Below, piece by piece: positions 1 to 13,600 of a DNA stretch of 64,000 nucleotides. Location of the stretch: assembly GCA_033439795.1 (NCBI GenBank), contig JAUTDP010000010.1, positions 310,001 through 374,000 of the forward strand, read 5' to 3'. Both the position numbers and the translations under genes were made by a program. The number at the start of each line of letters is the position of its first letter. The first letter of the stretch is position 1. Below the pieces are notes generated by a model that ran no database searches, was not told the origin of the DNA, and saw nothing but the letters and a program-made list of their open reading frames with translations. The DNA is from Sordaria brevicollis. Taxonomy: Eukaryota > Ascomycota > Sordariomycetes > Sordariales > Sordariaceae.

Positions 1-328
1 AAATAATTATAATCGATAATCGCTTTAAAGTTTAAAATATTAATAATAATAAATAAAACGTCCGCGACGTCTATAATTATAACGGTAAAGTATTTATATA
101 TATCGCTAACGGCTTATTCGCTAATTGGGAATTCGAAATTTACGGAAACAATATATATAATAGCGCTAATAAAATCGTTATTTAAATTACCGAATATAGT
201 ATTAAGGAAATAAATAATTAAATCGGCCGTAAAAAATAAATAATATAAAATTCGGAATTTAAATAAATAGGCAATAAGGGTATATATTTGAACGAATTAC
301 CGGGACGGTAGTAAATTAACGTAGGGGG
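1..328. repeat. RIP-degraded repeat relic, left edge
   Basis: AT-rich sequence with the RIP signature, cut by the window edge. Just before 329 there is a G-run (GTAGGGGG at 321-328) that could be a polypurine tract, which would make this the 3' end of an LTR element in plus orientation. I could not identify a protein domain. Confidence 0.45.
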
Positions 329-529
329 TAATTATAAAGGGAAAAAGGAAATAGGTCGAAACGAACTACGATTCGATATTAAATCGGTCGTAGACTTACC
401 TTCTTCTTTAGGTATCGTAAGAGTCGGGTTAGGGACGACCCGAATTGATTCCTATATATAAGTAGATAACCGAGAGGTCGAGCCTCGATTCGATCTCTCT
501 TTTAAATTAATTATCGTATTCTATAATCA
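329..529 (+). repeat. Candidate 3' LTR of a third LTR-element family
   Basis: About 200 bp that follows a polypurine-like G-run, begins TA (RIP-altered TG is plausible) and ends in CA at 528-529. It contains a TATA-like run CTATATATAAG near 452-462 and then a CT-rich stretch, as in an LTR promoter. It is less AT-rich than its surroundings and is followed by about 60 bp with many CpA/TpG. No second copy was found in the window, so the boundaries and the identity are inference. Confidence 0.35.
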
Positions 530-534
530 TTTAG

Positions 535-2130
535 TTCATTAAGGACTTCACGTTGTAAATTTGTGCCATTTGACATTATCCCGTTATTTATATTCCCGAT
601 CTTTTTCTATTTTCTTTCTTAATTTTTCGTCTCCTTCCTTTATATAATAAACTTTACAATATTTTATTAAACACTTACCAACTATATTAATATATTTATT
701 TTACACTATATTTTATTTATATTATTTACTAATTTAAATTTAGCCGAACTATAAAATCTATATTACGGGTAATTACTACCCTTCGCACTACCCGGCGTAG
801 AACGTTATAATAAATACAACTTTATTTAATCCTTAATAAATTCTTAATTAATACTAATTAAAACCTTTTTAACATTATTAAAACAATATAGTTATTATCC
901 TATATAATAAAATATATTACCGTTTTTTAAACTTCTAAAGAGCGATAATTATTATATATAACGTTAATAGAAAATTCACTAATATATATTAACTTCGGCG
1001 TTACCTAGAAACCTTCTATAATTAAAACCGCCCAATTATTTCGCTTTATAATAAAAAACCGAGTAATTTAATAATTTCGAAAGGTAAACGTACGTTTCGT
1101 TTCTCTTTCTCCTATTCCTTAATTATTAAGAAATTCCAAATTACTTTAACTATTTCCTTTAAATAATTTTAACGGACTCTAAAATTACCGAATAATAAAA
1201 GCGTATTTATCGTAAATAGCCGGTGGAACGGCCTTTAATAATTCTCTTCACTAATATTACATTTAATTCTATATATTTAAAAATAAATCCTTCCTTTATA
1301 TATTATCCTTCCAATAATAAAATTATTATATATTTTTATATTTAATATTATTTCCCGAATAATACAAATATATATTAACGTAAATATATATAAATCCTAG
1401 ACGCAAATTCCGTAGCCTAATAATTTCATCCGAATTTTAATTCTTAAAACTAAGAGCGATTAAATATCGAATTTAAATTTAAGAATAAATTTCTAGAGAG
1501 CGATTTTTTTAATATCTTTTTCGGAAATATAATTATTAAGCCGGACTACCGAACCGAGCCGAATAACGTACAAAATAATTATTATTAATTTAATAAGGTA
1601 TATTTTATTTACGTTTTTGTAAATTCTTATTTAATATTAATAAATATCCAAATAATTTTATATTCAATATAACGCTAACCCTATTAATTATAATTTTTCT
1701 TCTTTATTATTACCTAAGGAAATTCGTCGTTTACTTTCCGTTAAAGATAATATAATTCCTAACCGTAATTAATAAATAAACGAATAATCTCCTATTTATC
1801 CTAATCTTATTACAATTAATTAAAATACTTTAATAATATTAATAATTAATACGCCTTAACGAAATAAAGGAAATAACGAATTAAGAAGGTTATTAAATAA
1901 TTTATCTTTATTAAATTCTCTATTACTTATTAGTAATTACGAAGACGAAATTTAATTCGAAGAACCGTATACCGATTTAATTCGTCCGTTACTATTTTAT
2001 TATAATATAATAGATTCTTCGTTTCCCCTCTTTTAAAATTTATAATTAATAAACGAAATTTTAATAATAGTAAATAAAAAAAGTAGCCGGTATTTAAGGA
2101 ACCGAAAAATATCTTCGGTATAAGTAATTT
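535..2130. repeat. RIP-degraded repeat relic, family unassigned
   Basis: After a short less-mutated stretch (about 530-590), the sequence is again AT-rich and depleted of CpA/TpG. The longest minus-strand open stretch (1930-2145) is 71 codons and I do not recognise it. Transposon origin is likely because RIP acts on duplicated DNA, but no LTR, inverted repeat or reverse transcriptase motif could be assigned. Confidence 0.5.
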
Positions 2131-2327
2131 TGTAAGGTTACGCACAATAACAAGCTGATCAAATTAATAGATTGGTGATGTATTTGGAGGGAGAAGAAGA
2201 GAGAGGGGCGGAAGGTTTGGAGGTCTAAAAGTCTAGTGTGGTTAGGGTAGGGCACGGCACAGACTAGGCACAATGAATGTGCTAGTTAGTGTGCAACCCA
2301 GTAAATGCCAGACCCACCAACAAATTT
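2131..2327. other. Island that escaped RIP inside the AT-rich block
   Basis: About 200 bp with normal composition and abundant CpA/TpG (for example GGCACGGCACAGAC near 2252, GTGTGCAACC near 2290). It includes a purine-rich run near 2188-2215. The flanks on both sides are strongly RIP-mutated. The simplest reading is a unique (non-duplicated) sequence lying between two repeat insertions. No gene is recognisable in it. Confidence 0.7.
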
Positions 2328-3577
2328 CGTCGTAATAATTGCCTTCCGACGAAAAACTTCCTTAATAAAGATTATTCGGTAATTAAATTCTAATTTCGGC
2401 AATTAGAGGAATAGGTTAATTTTAACGGGGGAAAAATAATAAATAAAAGATAAAGGGTTCGTAATTATAATAAAAACGGAATGGCTACTAAGAAGTAATA
2501 ATAATTATAAAAATATAATTCCTTGCTATTTATATCTTAAGAATATTTATCCTATATTAAATAATTTCTTATATCTTCTTCAAATCTTTATATTATTTAA
2601 TATATATTAATTATTATCCCTTTATTTCCTAAACCCTTACGTCGATTTTATTTACCTCCTATTAAAACCTTAATAAAATTTTACTAATACCCTATTAATA
2701 CCCTCTAAATATTATTATACGCCCTTCGTATTTATCCTATTAAGCGATATATTTTATATTGCCGGTAAAGATTAAATATAATTTCGAAAAGGGGATGCCG
2801 GTTTAAACCGAGAAAGATTAGAATTCCCGGACGGGTTATAATACTAAATTTTAAAGGCTAAAGCTATATCGAAATTTTAATTCTTAAAGGCGGATAGTAT
2901 ATTTACCTTTTATATTCTAAAGCCCGAAAGTATATCCGTCTTATAAATTAAGGATTCCGAAAGCATTTTAATATTCTTAAAAATTATTTACGAAATAAAT
3001 AATAGAAAATAAATAATAATTTTTTAAAATATATTAATTAATTTAGTAATTTATTATTTAATAATCCTTAACCGATTATTAATAACCTCTTTAATAATAT
3101 TCTAAATTTCGTTTATATCGATTTACTTACGGGTATTATTCAATTAGGTTAATATAAATAAAGGTAAAGGAGATATAATTTTTTCCTTATTTTTCTTATT
3201 ATATTTACGTAATATAAACGGTATTTCCGCCCCCTCTTCTAATATACTAATTTAACCTAAGAATTTCGAACGAATTTTTTTATAAAGCCTATAAAGTAAT
3301 TTAAATACGAAATTAAATAAATTTTAATAACGTCGATAAAAAACTTTATTTACTTCCTATTAAGAAGTAAATTAGAAGAATTTTATATATTAAAAAACCG
3401 GATAGAATTAATAGTAATATTATCGTCCCTATTTTTAAACCGCTTTTTAAAGGGTATTAATACCAAAAAGCTTCCTATAGCGTAAAAAAGCAATTTAAAT
3501 TTATAAAACGCCCTACGAATTTAATAGGAAATATCCGGTAAATTATTATCGTTATCGTTACTATTATTATTTATATC
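2328..3577. repeat. RIP-degraded repeat relic left of element A
   Basis: AT-rich, RIP-marked DNA into which element A inserted. It should be contiguous with the sequence after 18,516 once A is removed. No protein family was recognised in the degraded frames. Confidence 0.5.
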
Positions 3578-3582
3578 GTTAA

Positions 3583-3835
3583 TATTACGAACGACGTGGT
3601 CACGAGAGGCAAGCTTAATACGTTAAATCTAAATCTATTGTAGAATTATAAAATAAAGAAGAAAAGAAGAAACGAGTAAAAGGTACGCCCCGCGCTAGGG
3701 TTTTATACCTAAACGCGGGCGACCTACGAAGGCGGTACGCAATTACGTACGTTAGTACAGTCAACCTTTATTAGGTAACCGCCCGAGCGGCAACCGGTCC
3801 GCTAAATAGGGACCCTATCCGCTAGCGCCGTAATA
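3583..3835 (-). repeat. Element A 3' LTR (left)
   Basis: A 253-bp LTR that aligns without length change to 18259-18511. The differences I compared are transitions (for example GTGGTCAC here against GTAATTAC there). The LTR ends are RIP-altered TG and CA. It keeps a GC-rich core (CGCCCCGCGCTAGGG near 3687). Confidence 0.93.
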
Positions 3836-3848
3836 TTACCCCCCCTTC
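3836..3848 (-). other. Polypurine tract of element A
   Basis: On the minus strand this reads GGAAGGGGGGGTAA, directly inside the 3' LTR. The same tract occurs at the same place in element B (21880-21892). It fixes the orientation of family 1. Confidence 0.85.
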
Positions 3849-6800
3849 CGAAAAAGATTCGCCCCGAATTTTTAAAATATTAGAATTATTATTATATATA
3901 AAGTAAGTCCTTTATTTCTTAGCGCCTACTATCCTCCTTAACTTCTTTATACCTTTCTTTAAAGGAATATTATTATTTAAATAATCCTTATTAAATTCTT
4001 CTACTTCTATTTTTTATAATTATTCTTTTAAATATAACGGCGGGCTTAAATACTTTAAGTACGCTTCGTAATAGGTTTATAATAATTTAAATAAATTTTT
4101 AAAATTTTTAACGTTATAAAACTTCGGGTCTAGGTTATATCCCTTCTAATTTATTCGGTATTAAAATTTGCTAAAGTATACCTAAAAAGCTAAAATCTCT
4201 TTTATTTCCTATTTAATATTATTATTAATATATTCTCCTATTAACTTTTTTAATTTTTAATTGGGTAATAGGTTATTAAGGTATTTCTTTAACCGATTTA
4301 TATAAAAAACGTTTATTCCCTTCTACCCTTTTAAAACTTTTAATTTAAATAAATAATTATACTTCTCTTTAATTTTAAAATATCGGTTAGTTAAAGGAAA
4401 ATCGAATTTATAATTTAGCCGGTCGGTAAATTCATTCCGTTTAATAATAAATACTTTATTTCTAGGACCGAAATCCGGGACGCGCTAATATTTATTTATT
4501 TATTTAACTATTCGTTCTTAAATTTTAATAATATACTCCTTAGCCTTCTCTACGAAATTTTAAATTTATTCTATTATTTTTTATATATTTTTATAATTAA
4601 ACTTCTCTTTAATTATTAATCGAATGCCGCTAAAATTTATACGTACTTTTTAATTTAAGGTATTAAATATAAGGAACCCTTTTAATACTTCGTATAATTA
4701 TATTCCTCCTAAATTATTATATAATATTTTTATCTAAACGGTATTTATTATTAGGATTATTTCCGATTAATTATTTTAGAAGTAATTAACAAAAGGATAA
4801 AAATATTAATCGAAATATTTATTTATAATCTCCGCCTATTTAGCGGTTTAATTATAACCCGAGGAAATTAATTTTTATTAAATATTGAAAATCTTTACCA
4901 ATTCGTTTATAAAATTTAAAATAAATTAAAGACCTTTATTCGAAATAATTTCGTTTAATAGGCCGTAAATATAATATAAACCTTTATAATATATATGGGT
5001 TACGTTTTTAATAATTACCGTAGTAAAATAAAGGATAATTTATAATATTTTATTTAATTAATTTATTATTATAAATACGTTATTAAATCCTTATTTATTT
5101 TTAGGTATCGATTTAAAATTTATAATTAAATTCTATTAAGTACGCTAGGCCGTCGGAATAGGCTTTAATTTACTAAGTATTTTATTACGGGGAACCTTCA
5201 AAGCATAGTATATTACGCAATTAGCGACGAAATAATCGACGTTATTAATTATTTTTAATTATTAATATTATATAGAAATTAAGCGTTTTATTTTATTCCG
5301 GCCTAGATAAGCGGTAGTAATTTTCGCGTATAATTTATAAATAATTTAAGTTTTTAAAGTATTAAATAGTATAATAAATTTATCGAAATAGGTAAAGATT
5401 TTATTAATAATAAATCGATACCCGTTCTCCCCCCTTTTAATTATATTTCGGTAGATTTTTAGGTTTAGGTAAATTTTATTCTCGAATATAAAACGATTTA
5501 TTAAAAAGTATCCTTCTAAGCGTTCTTCGTAATTACCTTCCGTAATTTTTAAATTAATTTTTATAAAAGTTTTTAAAGACGAAATAAATACGTAAACGGT
5601 AATAATATTATTAATTATATTATTAAATTATATTATATAGCCGTCCTTTAAATTTTTAAAGAATTAGAGGGTATATTAAACCTCCTATTTAATTTTTTAA
5701 TTCTTTAAATTTTCCGCCTTCTTTAATAAAGTATTAACCGCTTTATTCTCCTTTCTTAACCGATATAATATAATAAAATAGTATTAGGATAAGAATTTTA
5801 TTTAATTTATTTGCTATAAATTTAGAAATCTTTTAATATTAAATTATTTAAACGCTTCGTTATCCGTAAAGATTAGGAAGGGTTCGTATAGGCCGATAAA
5901 TTTTATCCGCTAATATTATAAGGTTTTAACGATAGCTATTAATTTTTTATTATAGATTAAATAATTATATTCTATTCTATATATAGTTTCGGAATAAAAG
6001 GTAATTAAACGCTATTTATTATTAATTAATTAAAATAAGATTCCCGTTATTATTTTATTTAAAGCGTCCGTTTCTACCCGTATTGGCCGTTTATATTTAA
6101 AATACATTAAGATAAGTATTAATAATAATTATCCTTTAAATTCTTCGAAGGTAATTTAGTAATCCTTATTCTAATTAAAGACTTTTCCTTTTTTCGTTAT
6201 TATTATTAATAATTTAGCAATCCGGTTATAATTTTTAACGAAGCGTTAATAAAAGTTATAAAACTTTAAAAAGGATTATATTCTTTATATATTTATTAAA
6301 ACTTATTAATCTTTTACGACTACGATCTTTTAAAGGTCGACGGATATATTATCGGTTTCGATAATAAAACTTAAAAATTTAGTCTTTTCAATATAGAATT
6401 CGTATTTATCCAAATCCGTTTATAATTTTATTACTTCTAACTTAATTAATACCTTTTTAATATAAATTTTATATTCCTTTAAATTATTCGAAAAAATAAG
6501 AATATTATTAATATACGCGCTATAAAAGTTATTAAAATATTTTATTAATATTTTATTAATATATTATTAGAACGTTAATAATCCGTTAATTAATTTAAAG
6601 GGTAGGATTTTATACTTATACGTATTGTATTTTATTCGGAATATTGTAAATTCTTCGTTATCGGGGTGTATACGGATTCGATAGAAGGTCTATTTAATAT
6701 TGATCTTCGAGAAAATTTTCGTTTAATTAATTTTAATAATAGTTTTATTAATTAAGAGAAGAGAGTACCTATTTTTCTTTATAATAACGTTAAATTTCCG

Positions 6801-8071
6801 ATAATTTACGTAGAATTTTAATCTTCTATTAACTTTAAGTACGAAAAGGATAGGCGTTATTTAAAATATAGAATTATTTTCAATAAAGCCTTTAACTAAT
6901 ATTTTATTTACGTATTTTTAATAAGCCTTTAATTTATCGATTAATATTTTATATAATAAATTATATTTAAAATCTTTAAACTTTATTTCGTTTATTAAAT
7001 CGATTTTATAATCGTTAGTATAATAATCCGGTAAAATATTAAATTCCTTTTTATTAAATACGTTTAAATATTTATAAGCGTATTTAAGGATTTCTTTTTT
7101 AATTCGCTTACGTAATTCTACTTTATTTTTAGCGAAAGTTTATTTTTTGCAATCGTTAATAAATCGGTCGAATTTGTAAAAATTAATTACCTTTATATAT
7201 TCCCGTTTAGCGAATATAAGAAAAACGTCGGTATTAATTATTATAAGGTCGTTATAATATTTATACTATTTTACGTTATTTCTTTTTAATCGGTATCGGC
7301 CTTACGCGTTTTCGCTTTGGAGGGGGTCGTTTTTTCGTTTAATTTCCAATATTTCGATATATTCTCGTTACGTAGGTATCGCGTTTTCCTCCTCTATTTT
7401 TAAGGCGTATTAATTTAATAATTGTTATTTTATTTTTATTAAATCTTTATTTTCTCTACGTTGGATTAATCGCTCCTTTAATTCTTTAAATAGTTCGATT
7501 AATCGGCCGGGTTTTATTAAGGGCGATAGTATTGCATTTTTAACGAATATTTCGAATTTTTAAATACGTTTATTGAAAATCGATAATATTATAATTACTT
7601 TATCGAAAATAAAATTAGCGTTAGCGATATCGATTAAGACCTTATATTTTTTTAGCTAGTATTTGCTTAGGATAATATTGTACCCCGAATTAACGATAAT
7701 TATTACTTCTTTATTAAATTACTAATTTTATATTTTAATAATTCCCTTTAAATATTAATCGATTATTTCGCTATATTGCCCAGTATACTTTCTTATAGCG
7801 TAAGGATAAAAATTATATAATTTTTTTATTCCTTATTTAATTATATTATTAATAAAATTTTTATTTATAAAAATATTATTATTTATTCTTAAATTAATGA
7901 ACGTATCGTTTGTAAATAAAGTTTTTCTATTATTGCCTATTATAATATAGGATATAATTAACGCGGGTTTACTTAAATAATCTTTTAAAAAACTTTTATT
8001 TATTTTTATACTCTCTAATAGTATTTCTTTTAAGTTTTTTCTAAAATAAATATTTATTAATTTAATCCTTA
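3849..8071 (-). pseudogene. Element A pol relic (protease, RT, RNase H, integrase)
   Basis: This is RIP-destroyed pol, homologous to 21893-26110 of element B. In reverse complement, the reverse transcriptase is recognisable around 6,500-6,940 and the integrase HHCC zinc region around 5,190-5,330. The integrase stretch reads N-C-V-I-Y-Y, so the first zinc-ligand Cys is still present in this copy and the second has become Tyr (TGC to TAC-type change). Numerous stop codons are present. The order from the right is protease, RT, RNase H, integrase, as in Ty3/Gypsy. Confidence 0.8.
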
Positions 8072-8076
8072 GGAGG

Positions 8077-8362
8077 TATCACAGGATTATACCTATACTA
8101 TACCCGGTATACGCACTAACCACTTATATAAGTACCTAAATCCCTAGCGACTATTCCCAATTATAGTACGTATACTATAACTCGACATAGTCCAGATCTA
8201 ATCACCTATAATTACGTACAATATTACATAAGTACGCACGGACTAGGGTATAGGCTCGCGCCTATATATTTAATCCTCCGTATATACTTCTCCCTTCCTT
8301 TCCTTCGTATAATAATATATATTTTATTATATATTTAACGGTACTAACGCTATCCTTTAATA
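8077..8362 (+). repeat. Element C 5' LTR
   Basis: A 286-bp LTR beginning TATCACAGG (original TG altered to TA). It is less mutated than the 3' LTR in its first half (several CpA remain), showing patchy RIP. It continues into the internal sequence ATTTATTATACC, which element D shares. Confidence 0.93.
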
Positions 8363-10400
8363 ATTTATTATACCTTCTTTAACGCTACGCACGTAATTCT
8401 CGAGGAAAATTAATCGTTAATTATATTAATTAATATTAAAATTCGTTTCCTTAGCGGTTAACGCTCTAGCGATAATCCCGTAATTAATTTGAATTAAATA
8501 ATTACTAAGATAAATATTATTATTATAATCGTTCGTATTCTCTTTTCCTTTATATTTATTAAAATATATTAATTTAAATAATTAATATCCGATCTAATCC
8601 CCGCCGTAATTATTAATACCTTTATTACGGTTATTACGTTTTTTGAAATTAAAAATATCAATCCTTATAATATCGAATTTTAGAATTAATTTATTAATAT
8701 TATTTATATATTTAATAATAATTCTATTATTAATCCGGTTTTTATTACCCAAACTTTTAATTTAAATAATTACTTTATATTCCCGGCCGCCGTTTACGCA
8801 TTCGCCCGCTTTATATAATCCAACGTTATTTCCGTTACTACCGAATTCTAAAATACTAAGGAAAACCTCTAATAATCCAAAGACGAAAATAATTAATTGT
8901 ATTAAAATTTTAATTAATTCCGTATTTTAATTTAAAATAAGGATTAAATTAATATAATTCTTAATATTAATTTTACAATTCTTAAAGCTAATTATACTTT
9001 TCAATTTTCGGACGCCGCTACTAAATAATAAACCTAATACGACGCCTATAAATAAGCTTTCGTTAACGCCGTTTTCTAATATAACGATATCGTTAACGAC
9101 TTTTAAATTTATTTAATTACCCTTTAATAAAGCCTATCCGACGTTCAAAAATATTATTCTAACCTTAAAATTAATTCTTAGAATGTAATTAAACGTAAAA
9201 TAATTAAATATTAAAAAATAATTAATAACTTTCGTTAACGTTTATTTAAATTTATTAACCCCGCGTTTATACCCCTATTTAACGATAATAACGATAATAA
9301 TTCTAATTCTAATAATTCCGAATCCGAATTTAATAATATAATTATTAACAACCCAATTGGAAATAATAGCAGTAACGGCTATAGGTCGATATTATATATT
9401 ATCGTTTCCCCCGCTTTCGATAATATTAATAAAGCTCCTAAAAAAATTATTAAATTTCGTTAATAATATATTAATATCCTATTCGCTTTCAAGGATAAAC
9501 CCTCCGCCTTTAAAATCGAAAATATTAAATTTTCCTTAATCTCCCGCTCCCTTTATAATAAACCTTAGGAAGTAATCGAATCCGAATTTATTAAAATTCT
9601 ATTTAATAAACCGGCTAAATAACTTACTACCTTTAATTTATTTAAATAAATAATTAATAAATATAATAACGTTAATACCGTAATTTAAATTTATTATAAA
9701 TTCGAAGATTTAAAAATAGGTAAAATAAAATAATTTAATTTCGAAGATAAATTTATTACTATTATCGAACGTTATTAATTTAATAATAATATAAAGATTT
9801 ATTATTTCTATTAACGTTTAACCGAACGCTTCCGTAATATTATTACCCTATAACGCCCTTAATTTAAAGATAATAAATTCGACGAATAATTCGAAATAAC
9901 TTACAATTTCGCTAAATAATTCGAATAGAAGGATTAGTACGATAAAATTATTAACCCCTATTATAAATTTAATATTAATAATTCCGCTATTAATTCTAAT
10001 TCCGCCTTTAATAATACGAACGGTTCTATTCCCGAATTTACTATTAATGAAGGCGGTATTATTATAAATTTCGATTCTATATCTACTTCTAATATTTAAA
10101 TTTCCTATATAATTAATAACAACGTATTTTAATACTATATAAAAATTAATATTTATACCCGTTATAATTATAAAAGCTATTTTTCCGCCGAATATAAGGG
10201 TCGTATTTAATTTAAAAAAGAAGTGCCCGAATATAAATTACGTAAAAAAAGAGAGAAGGAGAAAAAAGAAAAGAAAGATAAAAAGGAGAAAGAGAAAAAT
10301 AATAATAATAATAATAATTAATAATAGCGCCCCGTTTAAAGTTAATACGGATACGGCTAATATAATTATTATAATATTAACGCTATAAATATTCCCGTTC
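8363..10400 (+). pseudogene. Element C gag relic
   Basis: Degraded gag-like region between the 5' LTR and pol. The clearest landmark is a stretch coding almost only Lys/Arg/Glu followed by Asn repeats (about 10,241-10,319). The same lysine-rich block is seen in reverse in element D near 32,970-33,050. Frames are broken by RIP stops. Assignment as gag rests on position and on the basic low-complexity segment. Confidence 0.6.
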
Positions 10401-10699
10401 CTAATATTCTAATTTTTAATTATTTTATATTATAATAATAATTTATTTACTACCCTACTTTTATATACCTTTACGGCTTTGTAGGCCTAATTATAAATAA
10501 CGAAAATAATTTTATTAACGGCTAGGGAAATATATAACCTCCTGCTTAAATCGTAATTAAAAGCTAATATTTATTAAATATAAATAAGGAGGAGGATAAT
10601 TAAGGAATATCCCTATAATTAAATTTAAAATTATTAAAATTAATAAATCTTTTATAAATAATTATTATAAATACCCTAATTTATTAAATCTTTTTATTT

Positions 10700-13600
10700 A
10701 TTTATTTTATAAACTATATAAAATATATTATACTATATTTATTAATAACGGTTATATTACCTTAGGGTTTATTAACCGTTATTTCGTTTTACGTAATAAT
10801 TTCCTAATTTTTAAATTCTAATTCCCTAAATTCCTATATTTCGTTAATAATTAAACGAAGGGGAATATTACGTATTTTAATCGTTTAATTATAAATACCG
10901 GCGTATATTATAAGTTTATTAATCTCTTTATTTATAATTTTATAAAGGATAACCCTATTATTTTCGGATATCTATAATTAATTTATTATACCTTTAATAT
11001 CGATTAACCTAACGATCGCTTTATTTTCGGCTCCGCTTACGAATAATATAATTATTTTCCCTTAAAAATACCCTACTACCTATATTATATACCGTTATTA
11101 TATAAATATAACGTTAATACGCCTTTAATTATTATTCTTAACGGTATACCCTTTATTATTACTTTTAAGAATTCCCCTAAAATGCGATTAATATATTAAA
11201 AACCCTCCGTTTTAAACGTCTTTAATAAAAGAAAACCGGATACCCCCGTTTTACCGTCGGAGGCCGCTCGTTAGATTTTTATTTCTATAATCGTTAAACG
11301 CGCCGTTTATTAATATTTTAATAAATTTAAGTAGAAAATCGCTAATAAAACGGGTATAGTCCCTATTAATAAAATTATTAGCGGTTAAATTCTTATATTA
11401 ATAATTATAATACGTTATTACCCCTTTCCTTTATTACGTATAATCCTTATATTATATCGCTTAATTAAAAGAGTATGTACCTTTTTCTTCGATTATTAAA
11501 CGCTAATTCGCTTTTATTATATTTTTAAAAGACCCCTCGATTTAATTAATATTAAGGAGTTCTTAGTAATTATATTTAATTAATTCGCTAAGAAATATAA
11601 ACTTCAAATTATTTATATAACGAAGGTGAATATAATAAAAAATATTTAATATATAATAGACGAAAATAAAGTAACGGAAGAAAAAAGTACTTTAACCCCG
11701 AACGTAATTAATAATAACTTTATAATTAATATAATTAAAAATATTATAAATAATAAAATAATTTATTATAAAAAGTTTTTCGGTAGTAATTATTATATTT
11801 AAATTAATATATTTTATAATATTAGAAGTAAAGAAATTATTAAAGCAATTAAAATCTCCGTTTTAATTATACTTATAAACGATACTTCCAATTTTTAAAT
11901 TTACAAAGAGATTATTAACCGTTATTTTACTGCCAATAATATTAATATTAATAAAATTATATTTAAAAATATTATTAAATTCTATAAAAAGGTAAATAAA
12001 CCTTTAAAGACCGACGCTTAAATTTAATAAAAATTATTTTAATAATATTAATAATAAACGAATAATTTCTATTAAAAAAGTATTAATATATTACCCTCCA
12101 ATTAATTTTATAATTTTAAATTCAAATTCAAATTTAGCGCTATATTACCCGCTTCCTATAATTATACTTTTAACCTAAAAAAATTTAACGTTATTAAAAA
12201 ATAAATTAACGATAATTTAAAAAAGAAATTTATCCGGCCGTTATAATTAAAAGCCTCCGCTCCTATATTTTTAATTAAAAAGCCGGGAAGAGGAGTCCGC
12301 GTTTATATTAATTACCGGGGTATTAATAACGTTATTTTTAAATCCCGCTACCCGCTCCCGTTTATTAAAGAAATATTTAACGCTATTTACCGCGTTAAAA
12401 TTTTTATTAAATTAAATATTATTATTACCTTTAATTGGATTTGTATTAAAGAAGGTTATAAATAATTAACCGCGTTTATAATAAAGTTTAGGCTATTCGA
12501 ATTTTTAATTATATTTTTTAATTTTTAGGGCGCCCTTAACGCCTTTTAGAATTATATTAATAATATTTTATATAATATTTTCGACGTTTATATAACCGTT
12601 TATTTTAATAATATTTTTATATATTTTAATAATGAAAAAGATTACGAATAATATATTAATAATATTTTCGAACGCTTAATTAAAGCCGATTTAAATATAA
12701 ATATTAATAAATATAAATTTTATACGAAATATATAAAATACTTCGGCCTAATTATTATATTAAATAGTATCGAAATAGATTTAAATAAAATTAAAGCCGT
12801 ATTCGATTAAGCGTCCCTTTAATTTAATAAATCGCTTTAATAATTCTTCGGCTTCGCGAATTTTTATTGGCGTTTTATTAAAGTATTTTTAACAATAATA
12901 TCCCTATTATACGAATTAATAAAGAAAAACGTACTATAATTATAATTTGACCGTTATTAATCCGCTTTTAACGTATTAAAAAAGGCTTTCGCGACCGGAC
13001 TTGTATTAAAAATTTATAATTAAATTAAGAAAATTATAATCGAAATAAATATATTTAATTAAATAATAAGGGGTACGCTTTTATAATATAACGACGACGG
13101 AATATTATACCTAATTGCTTACTTTTTAATAAAATATATAATTTAGGAATATAATTATACCATTTATAATAAAAAATTCTTAACTATTATTAAAGCGTTA
13201 AAAGAATAATAACCCGAATTTAAAGGAATATAATAATTATTTAATATTTTAACGGATTATAAAAATTTAAAGACTTTTATAATTAATAAATAATTTATAT
13301 AGTGGTATATACGTTAATTATAATTCTTATTATATTTTAATTTTTAAATTTAATATACTTTAGGATTAAAGAATTTACGCCCCGATACCTTTAATAAGAA
13401 GTTTAACGATATCCCCGCGGGTATTAAAGACGAACGCTTTATTATTTATTAATATACCCTTTTTTAACCCTTATAATTTATAAACGGTTACTTCGATAAA
13501 AAAGATCTAACTTCTTATTACTCCCTCTCTTTAATAAACGATTATAAAAATAAATTAATTAATAATATTATTTTAAATAATTACGAAAATTCTATATTCC

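Noticed and set aside
9357..9539. 60-codon open frame in element C
   Set aside because: Short chance-open stretch in a RIP-degraded gag region, not a gene.
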